A stretch of DNA of 64,000 nucleotides from Cyanophora paradoxa (taxonomy: Eukaryota > Glaucocystophyceae > Cyanophorales > Cyanophoraceae): positions 62,001 to 126,000 of the forward strand of contig QPMI01000040.1 of the NCBI GenBank assembly GCA_004431415.1. Reading direction: 5' to 3'. The notes beneath the pieces are model-generated. The model ran no database searches, was not told the origin of the DNA, and saw nothing but the letters and a program-made list of their open reading frames with translations. A program made the position numbers and the translations under genes. Of the stretch, positions 59,052 to 64,000 are shown piece by piece (within the stretch, counting starts at the first letter, position 1; the number at the start of each line of letters is the position of its first letter).

Positions 59052-60919
59052 TCAGGGAGTTGGTGTCGGTGTGGGATCCACCGGCTTGGTGTAGAATATT
59101 TGACTGCCCTGAAGATGGCAGACGTACTGGTAGTTGTTCGCCCTCTGAACAGAGTGGTCCCACGCGTGGTCTAAATTCTTGTTGGGCAGGTTATAGGCGA
59201 TGTCGTTGGGAATCTGCAAGCACGTGCAGATCGCCATCTGGTTCCACCCCATTCCGATGCGGACGTCATTTAGGCCAGGGGCAGTGGCAGCGATGGTGCT
59301 GTTGCCCTGGTCCCAGGGCTGGTCGTTGCCATCGCAGGACTCGGGCCCGGACATAACACTGCCCTCGCCCATCGTGATGACGGTGTACGTGGTGCCGAGG
59401 GCAGTGTCGTCGCCGCACCGCTGGTAGAATGCGAGCATGGTGTCCGGCTTGGTCACGACGTACGTGTTCGCGTTCTTGCCCTTGCCTTTGTTCTGGGCGC
59501 GGTTGTTCCACCAGTTCGGAGTGAAGCTTGTCGTGTCGTTGGTACCGTCCGACGGGAAGTTCGCATTCGGATACGTCCACGGGTGTGCCGGCGGCCTGCT
59601 GGCCGCTGGCATGCACTGACCCGGTCCAAACGAGGATATATCGGGGTCTATCTCGTCCGACTGGCGGGCGACCTGCACGCGGATGGGCGACGTAATCCTG
59701 CCCGTGCTATCGAGGACGAAGCGGTTGACGGCGATGTTCAGGCCTCCGTTGGCGTTGAGCAGGCCCGTGCTCGTCACAGTGCCCGTGATCGAGATGAAGC
59801 CGGTCGTGAGGGTGTTGCCCGACTTGTCGACGACGAAGCGGTTCGTGTTGACCTGCAGGGCCAGGTTGTCTGATCCCATTGCGCTGTCCAGGCTGACGAC
59901 CTTGAGGTCGTGAAGCCAGCCAGCAGCTGCAGGATGCCCGTGCTCGTCAGCGTGCCCGTCACGCCCAGCGAGCCCGTCACCAGCGCGTTGCCCGAGACAT
60001 CGATCACGAACTTGTTGGCCATGATGTTGAGCCCGCCGTTCACGTTCAGCAGCCCCGTCGACGTCACCGTACCCGTCACGCCCACTGAGCCCGTCGACAG
60101 CGTGTTGCCGGACATGTCCACACTGAACCTATTCCAGAGGACGTTCAGACCACTGTTCGCGTTCAGGAGACCCGTGCTGGTCACAGTGCCGGTAATGCTC
60201 ATCGTTCCCGTCGCCAGCGCGCTGCCCGAGAAGTCCACGACGAACTGATTCCACATCACGTTCAGCCCGCCGTTCGCGTTCAGCAGTCCCGTGGAAGTCA
60301 CGGTCCCCGTCACCCCGACCATGCCCGTCGCCAGCGCGTTGCCCGAGAAATCAACCACGAACTGGTTCCACATCACGTTCAGCCCGCCGTTCGCGTTCAA
60401 GAGACCCGTGCTGGTCACAGTGCCTGTCACTCCGACCATGCCCGTCGCCAGCGCATTCCCGGACATGTCCACAATGAACTGATTCCAGAGGACATTCAGC
60501 CCGCCGTTCGCGTTTAGCAGCCCGTCGACGTCACGGTCCCCGTCACCCCGACTGTGCCCGTCGCCAACACATTTCCGGAGATGTCAACAGCGAACTGATT
60601 CCACCTGAGGTTCAAACCGCCATTCGCGTTGAGTAACCCAGTGCTGGTCACTGTACCAGTTACACCGACCAAGCCGGTCGCAAGCACAGTGCCTGCTCTG
60701 TCGACGGAGAACTTGTTGAACACCACATTCAAACCACCGTTCGCATTCAGAAGGCCCGTCGACGTCAAAGTGCCAGAGATTCCAATGGTGCCGGTGGCGC
60801 GGACATTTCCGGATAAGTCAACCACAAAACGGTTTCCATTCACGTTCAGCCCGCCGTTCGCGTTCAGCAGCCCCGTCGACGTCACGGTCCCGTCACCCCG
60901 ACCATGCCCGTCGCCAGCG
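59052..60919 (-). pseudogene. Virus-like 39-residue repeat protein, 5'-truncated and frameshifted
   Basis: Minus-strand gene whose product has at least eight repeats of about 39 residues built on TVTSTGLLNANGGLNV, N.FVVD.SGN.L.TG and VGVTG. A non-repeated Cys-containing C-terminal domain of about 190 residues follows (WTYPNANFPSDGTND, YQRCGDDTALGTTYTVITMG, ICTCLQIPNDIAYNLP) and ends in PTPTPTP with stop 59052-59054. The repeats resemble tail-fibre or adhesin-like beta-helical repeats of phages and algal large DNA viruses; this is recognition by pattern only. Codon use and GC are clearly lower than in the host genes. The frame changes near 59905-59925, near 60521 and near 60893, the last two at C runs one base shorter than in sister repeats. 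The 5' end is cut where array spacer resumes at 60920. It is convergent to UBR4 copy 7. Confidence 0.7.
59738..60919 (-). repeat. 117-bp coding tandem repeat
   Basis: DNA repeats with an exact period of 117 bases. The motif cgttcagcccgccgttcgcg or a variant recurs at about 60025, 60142, 60259, 60376, 60493, 60610, 60727 and 60844, with a further diverged copy at about 59738. Neighbouring copies at 60259 and 60376 are nearly identical, a sign of recent duplication, while others differ by many third-position changes. Confidence 0.9.
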
Positions 60920-62963
60920 CATAGTGCCAAAATGTCGCCCCGGAAACAGCGTTTTCAGAAGGATCGGAAGGGAGCGCGCCCGGGCAGGCCTGACGGGCGG
61001 TCCCGGGGCGGACCTTCTCCGCGAGATCTAGAGCTGCTTGCGCTGCAGCTGGGCCCGCGGCCGTCCGCGCGCGCGCGCGGAGATCTAGAACATGTATCCT
61101 GTCCGTCGCCTTTAAAGATTTCGAATTCAGCGGTACGGGTGCGCATGCGCATGTACATGTCTCGCGCGCCGCGGCCGGCGCGCATGGGCGCGCGCCAATT
61201 CGTCTTTTTTTCCCGGTCGTCCCCCTGCGCTTCTCCCCCCCGTTCATTCCCCCGAATTGTTAGCCACCGGTGGCTAACTTGCGATCGAAGGGTACAGGGT
61301 TCGGCCTCCTGAAATTGATCTCATAGAAGAACGAGCTCTCTGTCTCTCTCGATCTGGCGCGCTCTACGCAGTCTAGGCGCCACTAATGGCGAGCTGCGGG
61401 GTCTACGAATGAGGGGACGGGGCCGGAGGCGAGGCGGAGGGTGGCGGCGGAGGGCGCCGCCGGCGGCGGCTCCAAGGCTCGGTCAGGCCGCCGCGAGACC
61501 CTCTCACGGGACGGCGCCCCGCGCCGCCCACCAGCAGCGACGCCCGCAGCGCAGGCTCCAGCGGGGCCGGCGGCGGCGCTAGGGCGAGGTCGAGGAGGGC
61601 GGGGACTCGCCGGGGAGGGCGCCGGCTAGGGCGGCAGGCCGGCGGCCTCGAGCTCCAGGCGGCGCTGCTCCTTCGAGAGCGCCGACGAGGCTGGACGCCG
61701 CCGAGCCGAGCCCGGCACCCTGCTCCGGGCGGCGTGGCGGGAGAGGAGGGCCGCGAGGGGCCGCGCGACGCCGCTGCCGGCCGAGCTGCAGGGGACGCTG
61801 CAGCGGCGGAGGGCGGCGACACGCCAGGCTCCGGAAGGCGCTGCTGCAGACTCTGAGAGGAAAGCGAAGAATCGCGATTAGATGGCGTTCACGGACTCGT
61901 AGCCAGAGCAGCGTACCGTGCTGCGCCGGGGTGTAGCTGCGCCGCCTGGGCGCGGTCGGTTGGAGGATCTGCCCGCAACTGCCGTAACTGCCGTAACTGC
62001 CGCCATGCCGTAACTGCCGTAACTGCCGCCAGCGCCGCGCGTCCGATCGCTTCCGCGTGAGCCACCGCTGCGCGCTTTGGAGTGAGGCGGGCGCGCTAAG
62101 CGGCCGGGCCTTGACGACGCACGGAATTCAGGTAGCTATAGCGCGCGTCGGGCGACGGGCTGCGAAAGTTGCGTGGCACCGGCGCCGCTGGGCCGCAGTG
62201 GGCGCCCGCTCCGGAGGGCGCCGCCATCGCCGTCGCTGCTGACCCGCACCGGCGGCAACATCGCCGCGCCTCGATTGCCGCTGCCCACCGGCACCGATTC
62301 AAGCAGGAATGGACAGCTGCGGTCTTCGGCCCCACGCTTCCCGCGCTGCCGATCCATTCTTGATGCGAGACCCGAGCCCGAAAAGCTGCGCTGGCATCTT
62401 GATTCTGGACCGATCTGTGGGGCTTCAGCGTGATAGAAAGCGGGTCTCTCAGCGTTCGCACCGGATGCGCGGCTGCTTGCCGACTCCTGGACATCTTGCG
62501 GCCATCGCTTCCAGCCATTGCCGTTGCTTCCGCCGCCTGGCTGTGCGGCGCGGGCCGTCTGGCTGTCCGCCCGCTCGCTTTGGAGCGAGATCTTGTCATC
62601 TTGCCCGCTGTGCAGCCCGGGGTACAGCCCGCTGTGCAGGCTCCTTCTGATCACGGCTTCAGCGATGCTTCTCTGCGATTTGGTACGCTCGCGTTCCTTC
62701 TCACTCGGCTCCTGTACCGCTCTGATCGCCGAGGCTCGCAGAGCTCGCTTCGCCTCGCGCGCGGCGCCGGCACATGTTCAACCGAAACACGCGCGCGCGA
62801 GCGGGGGCCTCGCGCCCGTCGGATCGCACACCATCGCCCTCGCTTGCGACTCTGCCGCATCATCGGAGAGCCCGCGGTGCCCGCGCCCGCCGAGCTCGAG
62901 GCCCGTCGACCCGTCGCGGCGCCGGCGCCGGCGGCGCGGTGCGGAGGAGGGCGCGCGGTGCGG
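60920..62963 (+). repeat. Array spacer, copy 7 (missing its first 195 bases)
   Basis: The usual spacer resumes at catagtgccaaaatg, which corresponds to 28562 in copy 1. Everything upstream is replaced by the foreign repeat gene. The rest, including the palindrome (61259-61278) and the 9-bp repeats, is normal with some homopolymer losses. Confidence 0.9.
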
Positions 62964-64000
62964 CCGCATCTGGTCCGCCCCTCTCCCTCCTATCTCTTTC
63001 TCTTCTCACCGACGGAGGGGCAGCCGGGACCTGGACCTCTCGGCGCTGATCGAGGACGACAACGGGATGGAGCTGCTCGTGGCCGGCCAGATCGTCCGCC
63101 TCGACCTCTCCATCCGCCAGGCCGTCTTCCCCGCTTCTCCGCTTCTCCGGTTCTGAGAGGGCGGCGCCGGGGTACGTGCAGGTGTACGAGCAGGTCTGGC
63201 GGCGCTCGCTGGGGGCGACCAGGCCGGTGACGGCCCGCCCATGGTCGTCACCTACCGCCTCCAGGCGCGCCTCTCGGCCTCTCCCTCCATTCCTTCGCCC
63301 GCTGAGGGCGCGGGCAGGGCCTGGACGGTGAGGCTACAGAGCCGATCGTGGACGCGCTGGAGGACACGGCGGGGCCGGAGCGGGACCCCGAGGAGGAGTT
63401 CGCCGCCGCCGCCGTCATGGCCCCCTCCGGCGGCCTCGACGCCCTCCTCGCCCAGGCACGCGCACCCTCTCCCCTTCTGAGCCCAGCTCAGCTGATCTGA
63501 ACTCATCTGAGCTTAGATCCGGTCCTTCCGGACGCTGGACGTGAACGCCGACCTCGTCGCTCTCGTCCTGCGCCTCGCCCGCCACTGCGCCCTCCTCGCG
63601 CCAACCGCGCCCGCGTGCGCCCCGCCCCGCCGGCCCTCCCCCTCCCCCGCGCCGCCTCAGACGCCTCAGATGCTGGCGCTGGGCGGGGTACGCGTGCTCC
63701 TCGACGTGCTCCGCCTGGCCTTCGCGGACGAGCGCCACGCCGACGAGGTCCGGCGCGGCCGCGGCCCAGAGGCGACCCGGCCCCGTCTGATCTCCGGCGC
63801 CTCCGTCCCGCTCCGCAGGCCGAGGCGCTGCTGCTGACGCTGGAGAGCCTGGTGGAGGCGGCGACGGCGGCGGCGGTGGCGCCGGACGCGGCGGCGGCGG
63901 CCTCGGGCGGCGACCGCGAGCGCCTCAGCGACGCGGCGGTCGTCTCCAGCTCCGCATGTTCCTCGAGAAGGCCCGCCCGCCCGCCCTCCGTGCTCGTTCT
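62964..64000 (+). pseudogene. Array unit 8: UBR4 3' copy, cut by the window edge
   Basis: Eighth copy of the UBR4 3' module. It begins as the others do (first complete exon at about 63026) and runs through the exons encoding VYEQVWRRS, TPQMLALGG and SQLRMFLEK to the window end, so it is not known whether it carries the internal deletion. One C is missing at about 63946 in the last visible exon. Confidence 0.85.

Noticed and set aside
59738-60919. 117-bp repeats as a CRISPR array or satellite
   Set aside because: They are contiguous without unique spacers, keep a reading frame, and vary mostly at third positions, so they are coding repeats.
59910-61312. Plus-strand frames over the repeat gene (VTVPVTPT.PVASALP repeats)
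   Set aside because: They are the complement of the minus-strand 39-residue repeats; the minus-strand reading has a unique C-terminal domain and a sensible stop.
24796-64000. Transposon or retroelement as the cause of the 5.8-kb repeat
   Set aside because: No reverse transcriptase, integrase or transposase frame, no terminal inverted repeats and no target-site duplication are visible, and UBR4 introns are retained. Simple tandem duplication explains it.
24796-64000. Array as repeated complete UBR4 paralogues
   Set aside because: Only the last exons are present in units 2-8; the UBR box, ZZ and Cys cluster occur once in the window.
1-64000. tRNA, rRNA, bacterial operons, ribosome binding sites or rho-independent terminators
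   Set aside because: No cloverleaf or rRNA-like sequence was recognised, and the spliced eukaryotic genes make bacterial signals irrelevant.

Overview
The window is nuclear DNA from a very GC-rich single-celled eukaryote, most likely a microalga. Genes are split by short introns of roughly 50-70 bases. Conserved eukaryotic proteins (Nup35/Nup53 and the giant E3 ligase UBR4/BIG) can only be read by splicing. Many introns start with GC rather than GT (7 of the 12 I could place at the 3' end of UBR4). Haptophytes and dinoflagellates are the GC-rich groups I know with many GC-AG introns, but the lineage is an inference.

Layout. A minus-strand gene of unknown function (coiled coil plus acidic low complexity) starts near 2036 and runs off the left edge. 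Divergent to it is a Nup35/Nup53 nucleoporin gene (2367-3947, plus). A small unknown minus-strand gene follows (4684-5575, 5' end unresolved). Then comes a roughly 22-kb UBR4/BIG gene (6367-28366, plus) with UBR box, beta-propeller/galactose-binding-like region, ZZ finger, UIM-like motif, Cys-rich cluster and C-terminal hemiRING region in the expected order.

From 24796 to the right edge the window is a head-to-tail tandem array. Each unit holds only the 3' exons and introns of UBR4 (from the last 9 bases of one exon to the stop codon) plus about 2.2 kb of downstream spacer. I count eight units: unit 1 is the end of the intact gene, units 2-4 (about 4.3 kb each) share a 1.5-kb internal deletion that removes the hemiRING exons, units 5-6 (about 5.8 kb) are full length, unit 7 is full length but has a diverged 3' end, and unit 8 leaves the window. 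Between unit 7's UBR4 end and its spacer lies a foreign-looking, less GC-rich minus-strand gene (59052-60919). It encodes 39-residue repeats resembling tail-fibre or adhesin repeats of phages and algal giant viruses; it is frameshifted and its 5' end is cut at the array junction.

How it fits together. Only one complete UBR4 gene is visible. The other copies lack the N-terminal 80 percent, including the substrate-binding UBR box, so they are most simply truncated pseudogenes or, if transcribed from the spacer, short C-terminal E3 modules. Many single-base differences between units fall in C or G runs and cluster in units 3, 4, 7 and 8, which looks like uncorrected long-read consensus error. 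Frameshifts in this region should therefore be read with caution.
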